Below, one piece after another: positions 11,284 to 25,121 of a stretch of DNA of 64,000 bases. Below the pieces are notes generated by a model. The model searched no databases and had not been told where the DNA came from. It saw only the letters and a list, made by a program, of their open reading frames with translations. The translations under genes were made by a program, and so were the position numbers. This DNA comes from Pegea sp. RAD2-039 (lineage: Eukaryota > Chordata > Thaliacea > Salpida > Salpidae). Every line of letters begins with the position of its first letter. Position 1 is the first letter of the stretch. The stretch lies in the NCBI GenBank assembly GCA_034620365.1, contig JAQGEQ010000071.1, positions 4,092,001 to 4,156,000 on the forward strand, written 5' to 3'.

Positions 11284-12922
11284 CTAAATGTTAGCACAAG
11301 ACTTCTTTTGTGATAATAACTTCTTCATTAGACCTCCACAATGTTTAGTTTTCTCGAATAATGAGTTCACTAGCGGTGAATGTGTGTTCTGGCAGCGATT
11401 ACTTAAGACACTGCCACGTGACTTCAACGTTCTATCCTCAAACAAGACATAGGGAGAGCTTTCATTCGGTACCTGGATCAACCAGACACCATTGATACGT
11501 TTGGCACGAACATATGTCCACGTGTTGCGGATTCGAACAGGGACAACTGCGCTGCCTTTATTGGGATCAAAACAATTAATCTTTTTCACTTCAGCTTCTA
11601 AGAGACGAACTTCTTTCTCGTTCATTGCTGGAACAACTCCATTTTTTATAAGATTTTTATCTTCATTCGAAGGTTGTGAATTAGTTTTACGATTTTGGAA
11701 AGTGTCTGATGCCACATGGTCTGACAACAGTGCTGGTTTTCTTCTGACGTTTCTTCCCTGATTTATATCAATTCTAATCATATTTGGTAAATCTTCTTTA
11801 TCTGTTTGTTCGCTGATGTCATTCTGCTGCAATTGTTTGCATGATTCTGAAGTTTTGGTGAATTTGTGAAATGAAATGGACGTTTTTAAAGGTACTTTTG
11901 GTAATAAATTGAAATTAGCTGGATAAGAACTTCTGTTCATCTTGTTAACTCTTGAAGCCGAAGAGCTAACTCTTCCTCTATTTTCCACTTTTTCAGAAAT
12001 CTTGCTTTTCTGCCGCACACTAAAGACAAAACAGTTTTAGTTTCCTAAAATTCGCCTAAAGTAAACTACTTGAAAGAAATATTTTCAAAGTTGTTATAAA
12101 AAATGAAAATATGAAATCTTGATGTAGTTGAATTTTTAAGTCGCTTTTTACCTTAAGTCTAAAGCTGTATCTTGTTCGTTATTATCTCCTGCTTTCTTGT
12201 TATTGGTAAAAATATTACTTCTTGCACGAGTTTCTTTTATATCTGTAATTTTTAACTAGTTTTAAACAAAACTTTTGTCTAGCAATTTTTAACAGACCAG
12301 ACTTAACTTGAAACTAAAACACTTTAAAGAATTGTTAACCAGATTTTTAGTTTTAAATAAAGGTTGATTTAGTAAATTATTAATAGTGATAAAGTTGTTG
12401 CTCAAAAGTTTGTCAAAAAATCTGATTTAAAACAACCTTTTAAAAAAGTTTCAAAAAACTCACCAAATGAAATTCCTTTAGGAGAATTTGGGCGAATCTA
12501 AAAACCACAAAAATCAATTATTATTAGCTTTAGTCTTGAGGCTTCATACTTACAGCTTCTGCTTGCTTGAAAGGAGATTCAGACTTAAATAATTCCTTAA
12601 TATTAACGAGTGAAGATCTTTTTGGCAAAGGTTCTCCAAGTGTACACTTCTTTTTCAGATTATAAGCACATTCTTCATCATTACATCTATCATTTTCAGA
12701 ATTATCTAAGGTTCCTTTGCCGCACATAAAACCATCACTTTCGGACAATTGACGTTTCCGTGGAAACGTGACATCTAAGAGGTGAGCTTTTCTTCTCATG
12801 AATAGAGGATGCATCCTCCACATATGATCATTAACCAAAAATTCATCTTTATTTTGAAAACTACAGAAGCAACATTTTCTAAAAGACCTTTCGCTATCGG
12901 TAGATAATTTTGCTGACAGCAT
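11284..12922 (-). CDS. Basic nuclear-type protein with one zinc-finger-like motif, four exons, unknown family
   Basis: Exons on the minus strand: 12922-12554, 12497-12464, 12242-12152 and 12019-11284. All junctions are GT-AG and in phase, giving 409 residues with a stop at 11284. Near residue 17 the protein has CCFCSFQNKDEF followed by HMWRMH, a C-x2-C...H-x4-H spacing that fits a single C2H2-type finger. The middle is rich in Lys, Arg, Ser and Asn and looks disordered. A compact segment near residues 290-350 (VPVRIRNTWTYVRAKRINGV, then WLIQVPNE) looks folded, with alternating hydrophobic and basic residues. I do not recognise the family. A chromatin- or nucleic-acid-binding role fits the finger and the charge but is only inference. 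No neighbour lies within several kb on either side. Confidence 0.8.
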
Positions 12923-15900
12923 TGAACTTATTAGGCTTATCTATAAAAGAAACAAACATTTACAAACTAAATCAATAATTTGTTTAATTTATTGATTTCA
13001 ATGCCCTTCAATTCCTTTAAGTATTTATTTTTTAAACTCAAACTTTTAAGAAGTTATGTTCTCTTTAAGTTATTTTTTCTCTTCTATTTTTCTCTTTCCT
13101 TAACTACCAGCATAAGTTCTAAACCTTATGTTTAAAGATACACAAAGTTTGCAAATAATTTTTAAATAATATTTTATAATAACTTCATATTAATTTGGAA
13201 CACAATAAGCTTTCACGTCTTCTGATATTCTAAAAGACTATTTAAATAAGGATAATCCTCTAACACTACTACCACCAAGTATTTACCAAAACTTAAGTAT
13301 TTTATGGTTTAAAATTAGCTTTTACAAATTCTAAGAATTCAGCATGACCGCAGTAAACTAAATATCTAAATTTTTTATCTCGCAATAAAGTCCACTTATT
13401 AATCAATAAAAAGTTTATTTACATATTTAACTATCCCGCTGTACATACAGTTCATTTGACAGAACAAGTTCAAAACATACAAATATTTTCACACCATCTA
13501 AATCAAATTAAGATTAGTTTATTGAAAAATACTTTTTGAATATAATTCATTAATAATAAATATTTAATTTATAATATAAGTACATTCTAAACAGACATTA
13601 AAAAACCATCTAGGTAGATAAAAAAACAAATTATTTTTTCAATATTCAAGATATCAAGAGCGTTAATAGTTGTCTTGCTGTACTTTAAAATAACATCAAC
13701 TACCAAGATATTATAATTGAAGAAAGCGATATTTAGTAGAAATAGTAGTAATTCAGTCGTATTTAATTTGCTTGTTCAACAGTTCTGTGGTAAACAAAAC
13801 GTATAGAAAGTACAGCTGACTAACACCCAGTTATTCATCGACATATAAATTAAATACGAAAAACACATTGTTTTTTATCGAAACTGAATTCTACAAACAA
13901 AATTACAAACTGACCATAATATTTTATTGCTTCTAGCAAGCGCTTAAATTAAAAAAGCTTTTGATAAATTTTGTCAATTTTCTATTGGCTGCAGTCAGTT
14001 TTATGTGATGTAACTGATTTTATTTTCTGCTTAACTAATTTAAGAATGTAGTTTTAAAGCCTTTAAGCCTAGAGCTCTTAAAATAATTTAATTTAGCACT
14101 GGTTAAAACAAAAATTGTTTTTCTTTTCAAAATAAGCTAATAAGTCGATGATAACAAATTTTCTTATTACAAAAGTAAAAACAGTTTAAAATTAACATCA
14201 AAACACAATATTCAGTAAATCTTAATTAGTAACTTATTTTTATACATCTTAACAACTCGTAATTATTATTGTTGTTTACATAAATAAGAACTTAGTGAAA
14301 AATTGAGCTCAAAAAATCTAACTAATATTCTTAATAGTTTTGAAGCTGTTGTGTAAGAAAATATTCTAATAAAACTTTCTACATTCACTGAAATTTAAAT
14401 AATTCTGTTTGAGTCAGCTCAAATTATTGATTTCCAATTTCACTTTTTCTTTTTTTTCAAAGAATAACTTATTTTAAAAAATTCTATGAAAATCTCTTTG
14501 AACTATCATCTTTTTTGAAGGTACTCACTAGCAAATATATACATTTAAAGCGGAAATGCATAGTAGGTGATAAAACTCTGTACTTTAACCTTTCGTATCG
14601 TACCATATCAGTCAGCCCTAGCATCTTGACCTATAGTAACATCAGAACGACTTTTAGCTTCTTGTCACGTGCTTCTCTTCTAGCTAGACTAACTGTATGT
14701 TTAATCGTCTGAATTCATGAATTGAACAATGAAAAAAGAGCTGTTTTAGCTCGAATATATGAGTAAGCACTAATTGTTGTGTTAAAAACCGCCAAAATAA
14801 ATAAAACTGCTGTTTTTGAATATACAATCTCTGCTCTAAGGTAACCTTAAATCGTACGGCTGAGTAATTACAAATGACGTCAGTAACACACCATACAAAG
14901 GTTGATGAACTTTGGTAAGGTTAAAGATCAAAGTACATTTTGTAAAAATCAATTCTTTTAGCCGATAATATTCTTTAATGATAGTTAATATTTGATAAAA
15001 TATACTTTCACAAAATTATTTTTAAGTATTTAGTTTATAAAATGAAAACATTGTAATTATTTAATAAATTTTTTATAGTATAAAATTTTTTATTTATTCT
15101 ACTTAGAAAATTTCAATTTTATTAATTTAGATAATAAAATCGTTAAAATGTCTTTTTTATAAAGTTACTGAAATATAATTTAATTATAATACGATATTGT
15201 GTAATTAACACTTTAGTTTTAATACAAAATATTTGAACATTTAAATAGAAACACTAAAAAATAGTCAAGTAAAATTAGCTTTTTACCTATTTTTTATTTG
15301 TAGTAGAAAAATAAGTCAATAAAGTAATTTAAATAAAGTAATTATTATAATTGATTAATAATTGATAAGTTAGTTTATTAATAAAAACTGATTTCAGCTA
15401 CAATTTTATGAATATTAAAGATACAATTCAACTAACTAGCACTTTAAAAGGAGAAATACGGTTTATATGATGTAAGTAAGACTACTATCGAATACCAGTA
15501 AACATGATATAACTTTTTACGTCATTTTGATCTAACAAAAGATTGTCTTTGTAAACATTTTAGAAAGCCATTTTAATTTTAAAAATTATTTTAAATTAAA
15601 TTAATAAATGAATTTGTTCTAGTTGAATAATTATATTTTTTTTAAATGCTTCAATACTTTATTTCTCTTTATGAATTATTAATATTACTTGAAAATATAA
15701 AAAAATAAATTACTTGAATTTTATAAAATTAAAAATATAAGAAATTTTGACAACTAATTAATTATCGGTTATATGGTAATTTTTGTTAGTTCATTAATTG
15801 CCTTTTTTTAATATCCTGCATTTATAGAAGTAAAAGTTTTTTATAATTAAAAACAAATCTGAGATATTTTGTACAGCAAAAGTAAGATATAATTAAATCT

Positions 15901-17614
15901 TATTTATTTTGCTAAGCAACGCATGACTAAAATGACAAGTTATACAGCTCGTAAAGCGAACACAATATAATTAAGTGTTCTCAAACATAAGTAAAAAAAT
16001 TACTGAAACTATTTGGAAGGGATAGATAACAGTTTACTGTAAAAGCCATTAATTAATTGATTGTTTTAAATCTTTTTGCAAGATACCAAAAGGTTTTTCG
16101 TTCATATAATTGCATTTTAGACGGTTACCAGAGAAACCTGTAATTAAGTAATTAATGAATAATGTTATAACGTAAACAATCATAATACGCACTAAATAAG
16201 GTTCATTTTTCTGCCTTTTTTTATAAAAATTAAAAATAATTATTCATTTTATATTTTGTAAATTAACTGAAAGTTGTAAAGATGATTGCCAACTTCTATT
16301 TTTTAGAGTAATTCTAACAAAAATAAATTACATGAAGTAATAAATTACTATTAGTAGCTAAGTATTTTAATCAAAGCAAATCTATTAATTTAAAAATCTT
16401 GCAATAAGAAGATAATTTTTTATAAAAGCAATATTTTATACATTTAGTTCTCAAAAATTCTATTTTTGAATTTTTATTTATGTTTAAAGAAATTGACTCA
16501 AAACAAAACTGATTTTTAAGAGTTTAGAATAATAAAAAAATGATAATTTCTGAGCAACAGGGAGTTTGTTTTTAGTTTAATAAACTTAATTAACTCGATT
16601 TTGAATTTATGAATGTCTAACTTAGTTTATTTATTTACACGTAAATTCTACTAAAAGCAAAATTGAAAAATACCTTCAAGTTATTTATAGTTTGTTTATA
16701 AATTGTACACTGTCGCAGTTGCTTCAACTTTTCAATATGTGTAGGCAGTAAATATAACCTAATTAATTTTATTTTTCCTTGTTATTAAAAAATCTACTAG
16801 ACTGAATTGGCAATATAAAGTTTAGTACTTGCTTGTTTCTATTTAATTCACAACAAACTGGTCAAACTACTTGTGTAGAACTAATTAAATAGGTAATATC
16901 TTTGATGTTATTTTGCATACTTTGATTTTACCTCTAAAGCAGTTTTAAATACACATTTGAAATGCCAATGAATAAATTTTATCTTTTAGATTAAACTTGT
17001 TACCAAATTATCAGTAACTCAGAAATAAGCAAAAACCGATTTCTATAATTTAGATATTTGGAAAAATTTACTTCAGCACTTGTAATCTTAATTAAGTACA
17101 AACTAATAAAGAACTGTTAGATAAATTCAGAAAAGTTTGATTTTTCTTTAATATAACCAGATGTTAGTATAACCATATGATGTAGAAGCCTTAGTAGTAT
17201 TTGATGATTCTTCGAATTATACTTTTAAGGAAATCTAATAAGCAAGGATAACAAATTAAGCTGATAACAAAGTATATTAAGTTTCTATAGCCATGATGCT
17301 GATACGTAAGTTCCACTATGTACCTACAAATAGGTACAAAAAACTGTCTAACATCTAAAATGAAATACAAGATGTTTGTGTCTGACATTTAATACAAACT
17401 AGCAGTGTGACAATTCTAACAAATAGAAGAAACGGGAGTTGATAAAAACCTTAGAAATATACTATATTAAAATTGTACTAAAACAGAACCAACCCTAATT
17501 CCACAAGTGCGCAATTAATCATTAAGATTATTACAAGCATCTTTGAAGAACATTCAATAAATAAAATTAAAAATATCTGTATTTCAGAGAATATTTTTTT
17601 AATTTCATTTATTC
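12923..17614. other. AT-rich gene desert
   Basis: About 4.7 kb without a supportable gene. It consists of A/T-rich sequence dense in stops. A perfect CRE-type palindrome TGACGTCA occurs at 14875-14882 in a slightly less AT-rich patch (14560-14960), but with no gene attached this means little. No RNA gene was recognised. Confidence 0.45.
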
Positions 17615-17790
17615 TTTTATTTATTACAATAAATACGAAGGAGGGTGACTAAAGAGAGCACCTCTCGCTAACACACATTCTCATGAATAACATATATTAA
17701 GTTAGAAATATAGAAAGAAGAAGATGTAACTCATGGCATTTGATTAGTCTTCAAAACATATAAAAGTGAATAATTACATATAATGTTAAT
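17615..17790 (-). mobile_element. LINE 3'-end fragment, reverse strand
   Basis: Carries the conserved 3' terminus of the main LINE family in reverse: TTACAATAAATACGAAGGAG, then GAGAGCACCTCTCGCTAACA and CACATTCTCATGAATAAC. It continues with the 3' UTR piece also present at 3520-3600. The protein-coding part is absent, so this is a strongly 5'-truncated insertion, the usual product of incomplete target-primed reverse transcription. Confidence 0.85.
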
Positions 17791-19894
17791 GATAAAAAAT
17801 AATCAAAGATTTATTTTTGACGATGTATCCTTACAAAACTAAAAAAGTATATAGTTAAATGTTGCTGATCATACGAATCTTATTGATAGAATTTTACACC
17901 ATAAAGTTAAAATAGAATAAACAAGGTTCAAGAAATCTGTAGGCAAGTACAGATTTATTAAAAAATACTGCTAATGGTACAAAAAATAGTTTAATCAAGT
18001 ATTAATTTACACCTTTTACAGATTTTCACCTTTTGGTTGAACTAATTCAAAAATAGAATTTCAATTAAATAAGTTAGCTATAGTTTTTTTTCGAATTGTT
18101 TAAGGTACTTATCACATTGTATTACTTTTTAACTAGATGTTTGTAGTGAAAATGATTCATTCTGTAGCAGAACTATTGCTTAAATTGACTATTTTGAAAC
18201 TAATAACTAAAAATTTCATTAATATTTTTAATTTTATTTATTAGTACTGTAAAAAGAAACATTTACAAATTTAAATTTAAAGTTTTAAAAGTTAAATATT
18301 AAGTCTATTTCGGGCATTAAATTCATAAACCAAAATGGTATTAAGGCTGCTCTTATTTCAAATTTTTAGTTTATGGCTTCACATTAATGCGGCAGCATAC
18401 TATTACTAGCCTTTATTCTTGTGGTTAGTCAGCTTGATTTTAAGTTGACTATTGTATCGATTTTTGTTATTTCTTTTTTCCTAATTTAGCTTTTATTTTC
18501 ATTATTTTATTTACATGAATAAAGTTATATTTTGATTTAACACAAAAATTTTATAAAAGTTGTGTTCATTACTCAATTGTCTTTTCATGATTCCGTTTAT
18601 TTTTCATTTCTTTAAATTAAAAACTTTTTAAAATATCGGCAGGTGTATTTATGGCAATGTTTATTTCTGATTTTTGTATCACTTTCTTTAATTTTAAATA
18701 TTTCAATTGAAATAAAACTTTCGTTTATTATTTTATCTCTAAAGTCAAACTTTGTTATGGAATTCATTAAAAAATAAAATAAATTTTTTTAGTTATCTTA
18801 TAATGTATTTTTATTCAATACCTAATGTGTTTTAATAACAATAACTTGATTTTATCATAACCATTAAATATTTTTTTTCAATGTGGCCTAGAATAAATTC
18901 TATAGAAATTTTTTGTTTTATTTATAGCTGTAAAAAGCTGACTATGGAAGAAATTATACAAAGTTGAGCTTTTTGTTGTTAAATTAGCTTTTAAAAACTA
19001 ATGATTAATTTTACTTTTATTTACTACACAATTTAATAATCTTTTAATGATATAACTAGTTTTTTATGTATTGAATCTAATTAATCTTAGATATTTAGAT
19101 TAATAAGCAAGATAGGTTTTAGAAATTGATTTTAGATAAAGTAATAAAACATTTTTTTTACTGAATTAAGTTCTTATAAAAAGTTCTATAAGTTTGAAAA
19201 TGATATTTTATCATATTTCATAGAATTAGTTTATTCTGATTTAATTTCTATACAGTTTTTTGTATATTTGTTTATATTTATTATTTATAATTTAATCTTT
19301 TCGTGAAATTATGTTGATATTTTTTAAAGTAAATGTTTTAAATAATCTTTAATGTATTATATTTCTAATTTATTTAATTTAATTTCTCTTTAATGTTTGA
19401 TAGTTTATACAATATTATGCTTAAACCAATAAACCAAATTTGTAACTGTATTTTTTGGGGTAACTATTTTACTTTTATATTAATGGTTTAGTTGTTGTAT
19501 TAATTTCATTGTCTTCTTCAATTGATAAAATTTAATTCTAATGATCATTCTACTTATCATGAGACTTATAATTATTTAGGCTCAATAATATAAGGCTCAA
19601 TTTTTTTTACAATTGTTTATTATGTTAAGTTGCTATTAAAATATTAATCATCATTACTACTTCATTGTTTTATTGTTTTCTCAAATGTTATATGTAGGTC
19701 AGATGATAGTATAAAATAAAAATTAGAACAATTAACAAAAATTTTATTTTACTTTTATTATTAATCAAATTTATTACTTTTTGCAACGTTTTATAATAAC
19801 TGTGATATTAATTCAATAATAATATGTATTTTTTAGGTTTTTTATCTATAACATTGTGGATACAACAAACTCTAAAGTTTTTTATAGAAAGATT
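17791..19894. other. AT-rich intergenic DNA
   Basis: No gene recognised. Very AT-rich with long T and A runs. The ZZZ3 promoter presumably lies near its 3' end. Confidence 0.4.
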
Positions 19895-22800
19895 ATGATA
19901 AGATTAAGTAAGTAACCAAAATTATTTTTTTACAGTTGATATAAAATCTTTAAAAAGAAAGATGTTACATTTATACTAATTTGATTTTTATAACATATTT
20001 AATATAAGTTTATTTTATTATTATTATTTAGATATTTATTATTTTTATTTGTCATCTGAAGTTGTTAGTTCTTTTAATTATAATAGTAATTTGTTTTATT
20101 TTCCAAATTGCTATAATATAAAAAAATTATATAGTATGGGCTAGTAGCAGCCCAGGTTAAATACCTTTTTTATTGGGTTTAGGTAAAGAATTAATATTAA
20201 TAATTGTGTTTATGTTTTTAAAAGTCAATTCTTGTTTTCATCTGTTCTTTTTTAATAATTTAATTATTTATGCTTAATGTAAAACAAAATATTATAGTTG
20301 ATCAGTTTAAAAAATTAAGTTTTCATAAAAAAATTGTTTGTTTTACTTTCATTCTAGTATTTAAGTATTTATTTATATTATAAGATTTTATTAAGGTAGA
20401 TTATACCAACAATATTATCATCAGATATAAAATAAACACGTTGTGATGATAATTTTATTTAATAATTTATTATAGAAACAAGAAGATCAGGTATTTCAAC
20501 TCAGGAGAATCATTCAAAGATAAGAATTGAGATCGATGATACCTCATTAGGTATTGTCTAAATTTCAATCACTTTATAATAATCTAATTTCTCAAAATAT
20601 TTTTTGAGTTTTTTTATTAATTTGTGAATCTTATAGATTCAAATGATCCTGAAATTAATTTAAGAAACAGACCATGTTCACGAAGAACTTGTCGAAGCAA
20701 ACATACTGATTACAGAGCCTTAGCAGGAAAGAAAAAATCAGGTAAATAGTAGATTGCAGCTGTTAATTAGTTGCCAACCATATTTGAAATTTTTGATTTA
20801 AACTCTTAAAACAGTTTGTTTGTTTTTTAGATTCTAAAACTGATGAGGACGAACTCACTAATGGATTCTCCTCAATTCCTCAACTTGATATATATGATCA
20901 TGTCCAACTAAAATCCATGGAAATAAGATTAGGACATGTCTCATTCTTGGAGGACCTTCCTGAATACAAAGAAGGAAGAGTGATATGCGATCCAGTTTAC
21001 CTCAATAACTCATCTGCTACTAAATCCACATCATCTAATTTAACTGTTAGTTCACCTACAGTCTCATCATCAACGGTAGCTTACTCCAAGCATACTTTCT
21101 CAAGCAACAAATTTCTTTTTTTATTTCAGGATGTCATTGTAACACCTCGACGAAGGCAGAAACGGCCCATCAATTCAAACACACCAACGGCATATTTGGA
21201 TACTCCTTCGGTCAAAAAAAGAGGCAGATATAAAAGATGTGCTTCAGTGTCAGGTGGGTTTGAAGTTACCTACTCCACTTATATAAACGTCTCTTTTGTG
21301 AACAGTTTCAAAAAGCAAGAATATAAGAGGTACACCTCAAAGTGGTATGAAGAAGTTGAAACCAAAACGTCGCAAAACTCTCAATTCTGTTGTCAAAATT
21401 TCACCTTTTGATTCTTCTTTTGATATTTCATCTGAAGAAGATGATTTAGAAGTTTATAATTCGAAAATAAGAACTCTTCTGCCAATTTTGCCGTCAGAAA
21501 AAGATGAAAATGTCCCAATCGGATCCGACATTTATTATTATGAAACAGATTCCCTGCCTCTTAAAGACAACACCACGTGAGTTGATACCTCCTACTTTAT
21601 CAGCTCACTTCTTGATTCGTAGATACAACCGACTTCAGAAAGCTTATTGTAACACTTTGTTGGCGAGAAATCGAACTTTTGAGCAAAGAACTCACTACGA
21701 GAAGTTATTCGAGATGCTAGAGAAAGATGCGCGCGGATTTTTCAGCCAAGTTGCTCAGAAGGTAAACGTATTCCCACATCCAAATTTCTATTTGAATATT
21801 TTTCAAAATATTTACAGAAAATTGACTTTCCAAGGTCCATAAGACCTTGTCCTAACCTCGATGTAGACTGGTCAGCCTTTAATAGTCCGGACTATGACCC
21901 AAGTGCCGATTACACGATAGAAGTAAAGACGAAGTCCTCATCAGACCTTGCTGAACCAGTTAGTTGGTCATTTTATTAACATCAAAATATTTATTTGTTG
22001 AGTTCTGCAACTCATTTTGCTTATTTTTGTTTCATTTCTTCAAAATGTTGCAATCTCAGACCACGGAAATCCACTCTAATTCCTCTTACTGGACCTCAAA
22101 CGAACACGAGAAGTTACTCGAACTGCTTCAGTACTACCCAATCGGAAACAACAAAATGGAAAGGTTCCTTCCCTCCCCCAAAACTCCCAATTACTGTAGA
22201 AAAAAGTTGAAATTCTTTTCAACAGTTACAGAAAGATTGCATCACATCTACAAAACAGAAGTGCTAAGCAAGTTCAATCTCGGGTTGAACGTTACTACAT
22301 TTACTTGGCTAAAAACAAACTGGTAGTTTCAGGGCAAACTCAGAGATACAAAAGATATCTAAGTCGCAAACGATTAGGACCAAAAGTAGGTTTCCCTGCA
22401 TCCAGTTACCTGTGTTCTCAACACGATCTTTGATAGTTAAGGAGAAAGTCTCATCATGCATCTAAGAAGAAATCCACATTTGAAGTATCAAAGTCTCATC
22501 ATTTGATTGATGAAGATTCTTTCATGCACTCTGTCGTGTCTTCATTGAATCATGAGTTAGCGATTGATGATTCAAGTGATTCATCTTCATCTGCAACTTG
22601 CACCGCTGATGAAGTGACACAATCTGTAAGTTCAGAGACACAAGATCATCTTTAATCCTGAGGTTTGTAGAACCACCAGCAGGAGCAGGATGGTGTTAGA
22701 GAGGGATGTTTAGATGAACAGCGTCTTTTGAGATGTCTGCAACGACGCAGAAAGTCGCTTAAACAAAGCCAGAAGGTTTTCATCACTTTATTTTTATTTT

Positions 22801-23332
22801 CATCAGCATCAACATCACCTCTCATCAGCACCTTAAGTCACTTAGCAAAAAAGGGATTGTTTGTATCAGTAAAAAATTGAAGACCCATTTGTCGGAACAT
22901 AACACCCTAGACACTTTTAGAATCATTTGGAATCTAATAATTTTTGATTCATTCTCAACGTTGAGACGAATTTCTGATCACTTTGAAATCGCCACTTCAT
23001 TAATTCGATCATTTTTCAAATTTCAGTCTTCATATCATCCCAACTCATCAGATGATGATCAGGAATCTGACCAGGAAGATACTCATACAAAAATAGTGAC
23101 TGAAAGATGTAAAACGAGGTAAGAGATCATCAGTTGAGTATCCATCATCTTCAACTGATCTTTTATCTTCAGCAAACGGAGTCTCAATCATCTATCTTCT
23201 TCCAATAACCTAGCATCCGTTAAATCTAAAGATCTTTGCAATGATCGAAGCCAGCAGATCATTAACGCGATTATAACAGATGAAAGCCATTCACTGGTTC
23301 CAACACCAGCTGTTCAGCTACCATCTCCATGA
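19895..23332 (+). CDS. ZZZ3: ZZZ3 orthologue (ATAC histone acetyltransferase complex subunit), SANT domain but no visible ZZ finger
   Basis: ZZZ3 is a chromatin-reading subunit of the ATAC acetyltransferase complex. The proposed start is a 13-nt first exon (19895-19907, MIRL) that joins in phase to 20476-20550, 20637-20741 and the exon beginning 20831; the start is tentative. Downstream exons to about 23330 are separated by introns of about 50 bp. In order: basic Ser-rich N-terminus; acidic ISSEEDD segment (about 21430); a helical segment, RYNRLQKAYCNTLL (21630) to FFSQVAQKIDFP (21740-21830), which aligns with the region before the Myb domain of human ZZZ3; then the SANT/Myb domain (about 22080-22390) with YWTSNEHEKLLELLQYYP, RKIASHLQNRSAKQVQSRVE and RYYIYLAKNKL, closely matching ZZZ3. 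The tail is Ser/Asp-rich, ending LVPTPAVQLPSP-stop. The Cys-rich ZZ finger found at the vertebrate C-terminus is not seen in any frame before the stop. Confidence 0.83.
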
Positions 23333-25037
23333 TTTCTATTTCAATCAAATTTGTTTTTGTATTGGTCGCCATCTAAATGAAGAATTTTTTATTTCTTTTT
23401 CTATCTGATAGAAGCTGATTTTTTTAAGTTAATTTCTTCTTCATAAAGATAATAATGAACTACATCCTGCTGCCTATTTGATATCATCTTTTTTGTTTCG
23501 ACTAACTTCTTTTGATGAGTTGATGACTTTAAAAAAATTTGGAATGTAAACTCATCATTAGATCATGTTTTCAATGATCCTTGTTTCTCATTTCATCATT
23601 TATTTTGGAACTTTTGGAAAATTTTGTTTCAACTCAACCGAAGATTATTCCTTTCAAAAAATGTCTTGATGGTCCACTGGCTTCAGTTTTTTTTTGTTTT
23701 AGTTTAATTATTAAAATAGTTGAAATTCATTTTTGTGGTTGTATGAAGTTAGAGAATTTTAAGAAATTATTTATTGATTTATTAATAGATCTGATATTTT
23801 GATTTTAAACTTTAAAGGATAATATTTGTGATTTATATCAGCATAAATAATAACTTCCAACATTAGGCTTCTTCAAACTTGTTTGGAGGTCCTATTTATA
23901 AAAACTTAACTGCTTGCGACCATGATTGTAGTTGGATTTCACTGGTTTGCGGAAACTGATATGAAGTTTAGTAAACAATAATAAAAGGTGATATTCCAAA
24001 TACTTTTACTAAATAATTAAAAAAAGTTCATTTTTAAACCTTTATCTATTTACAATATAAAAGTGTGTTCAAATATTAGTCAACATAATTGAAGTTAAAA
24101 TCACCAACAACAACTAAAAACCTTCGATGACATAATTTGATTTATCAGAAGATATACTCATTGTAGCTTTACAAAATTTGAAACTTTTTAAAATGTGAAT
24201 AATCATAAATAAAGAATATATACCATGAAATGCAAAGATAAACTTTTTCAAAATCATTTCAATTTTAGTTTAGAAGTTGACATCTTTGGCGTTGCTTTAA
24301 AATAAATAGATTTTTCTAACTAAAATTGAAATGATAAAATCAGTTTGAAAGATTCGTCAACAGTTTATTCGAATTTTGTTGCAGTTAATTGTATAAACAA
24401 AGATCGAAAATAATTACAGAACAACAAATAGTCATCTTCAAACATAAATACTACAGTACTAAAAGTTTTTATTTTTAAATCGTTTATAGATACATTTTTA
24501 AAAGAATTATTTTAAATTAATACTCAGTATAATATAAATGAAAAAAATTATTGGACATTTTAATAATAAAAGTTTAAAAAACAATAATTTATTTATCTAA
24601 GTGAACTTTTAAATGATCAGAAACTAAAAGATTTTGAACTATTTATTGACTTGTTGACTAAAACAATCTTTAAAACATCTTTGCAAACATCAACTGACTC
24701 TTTTAAAAGATTTTAAAAATAAATGATTACCTTGTTATATTGACGTTCATAGTCAAGACAACATTTGTTATTAAATAAAAAAGAATACTATTCCAAGGAA
24801 AATTAGAGGTAACTTTATTGATTTTTAAATAATACTATTTGTGTAAGAATTGTTTTAATATCTTATACACTATGTTTTTCAACATTTTTACAAAATATAG
24901 TTGCTTTAATGTTATCATATTAAAACATATCATAAATTGAGAAATTATGGTGAAAATTAAATAAAACATTAAATAATTAAATTTTTTTACTTTAAAAAGT
25001 AAATTATTTTAATATAAAATAAAGTTGATCAGTATAA
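23333..25037. other. Intergenic DNA downstream of ZZZ3
   Basis: Likely ZZZ3 3' UTR at first (TCATC/GATGA-rich to about 23580), then AT-rich DNA. The open stretch at 23581-23802 is hydrophobic, T-rich and not supported as a gene. Confidence 0.4.
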
Positions 25038-25110
25038 GCCCGGTTAGCTCAGTCGGTAGAGCGTTGGACTTTTAATCCAACGGTCGCGGGTTCAAGTCCC
25101 TCATCGGGCG
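25038..25110 (+). tRNA. tRNA-Lys (anticodon UUU)
   Basis: A 73-nt cloverleaf. The acceptor stem GCCCGGT pairs with ATCGGGC, with one G-T wobble, and the discriminator is G. The D-arm holds TAGCTCAGTCGGTAGAGC, which doubles as the A box. Anticodon arm TTGGA-CTTTTAA-TCCAA gives anticodon TTT. The T-arm GCGGGTTCAAGTCCCTC contains the B box GGTTCAAGTCC. A T8 run at 25113-25120 is a normal RNA polymerase III terminator. There is no intron. It sits alone in AT-rich DNA. Confidence 0.96.
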
Positions 25111-25111
25111 G

Positions 25112-25121
25112 CTTTTTTTTA
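25112..25121 (+). terminator. RNA polymerase III oligo-T terminator
   Basis: A run of eight T residues begins three bases after the tRNA-Lys discriminator base, the standard polymerase III stop signal. Confidence 0.85.

Noticed and set aside
14515..14712. Coding exon in the gene desert
   Set aside because: The patch is less AT-rich, but the frame lacks an ATG start and splice signals and reads as biased noise.
14875..14882. Functional CRE (TGACGTCA)
   Set aside because: The palindrome is perfect, but no gene start lies within several kb and such an 8-mer can occur by chance.
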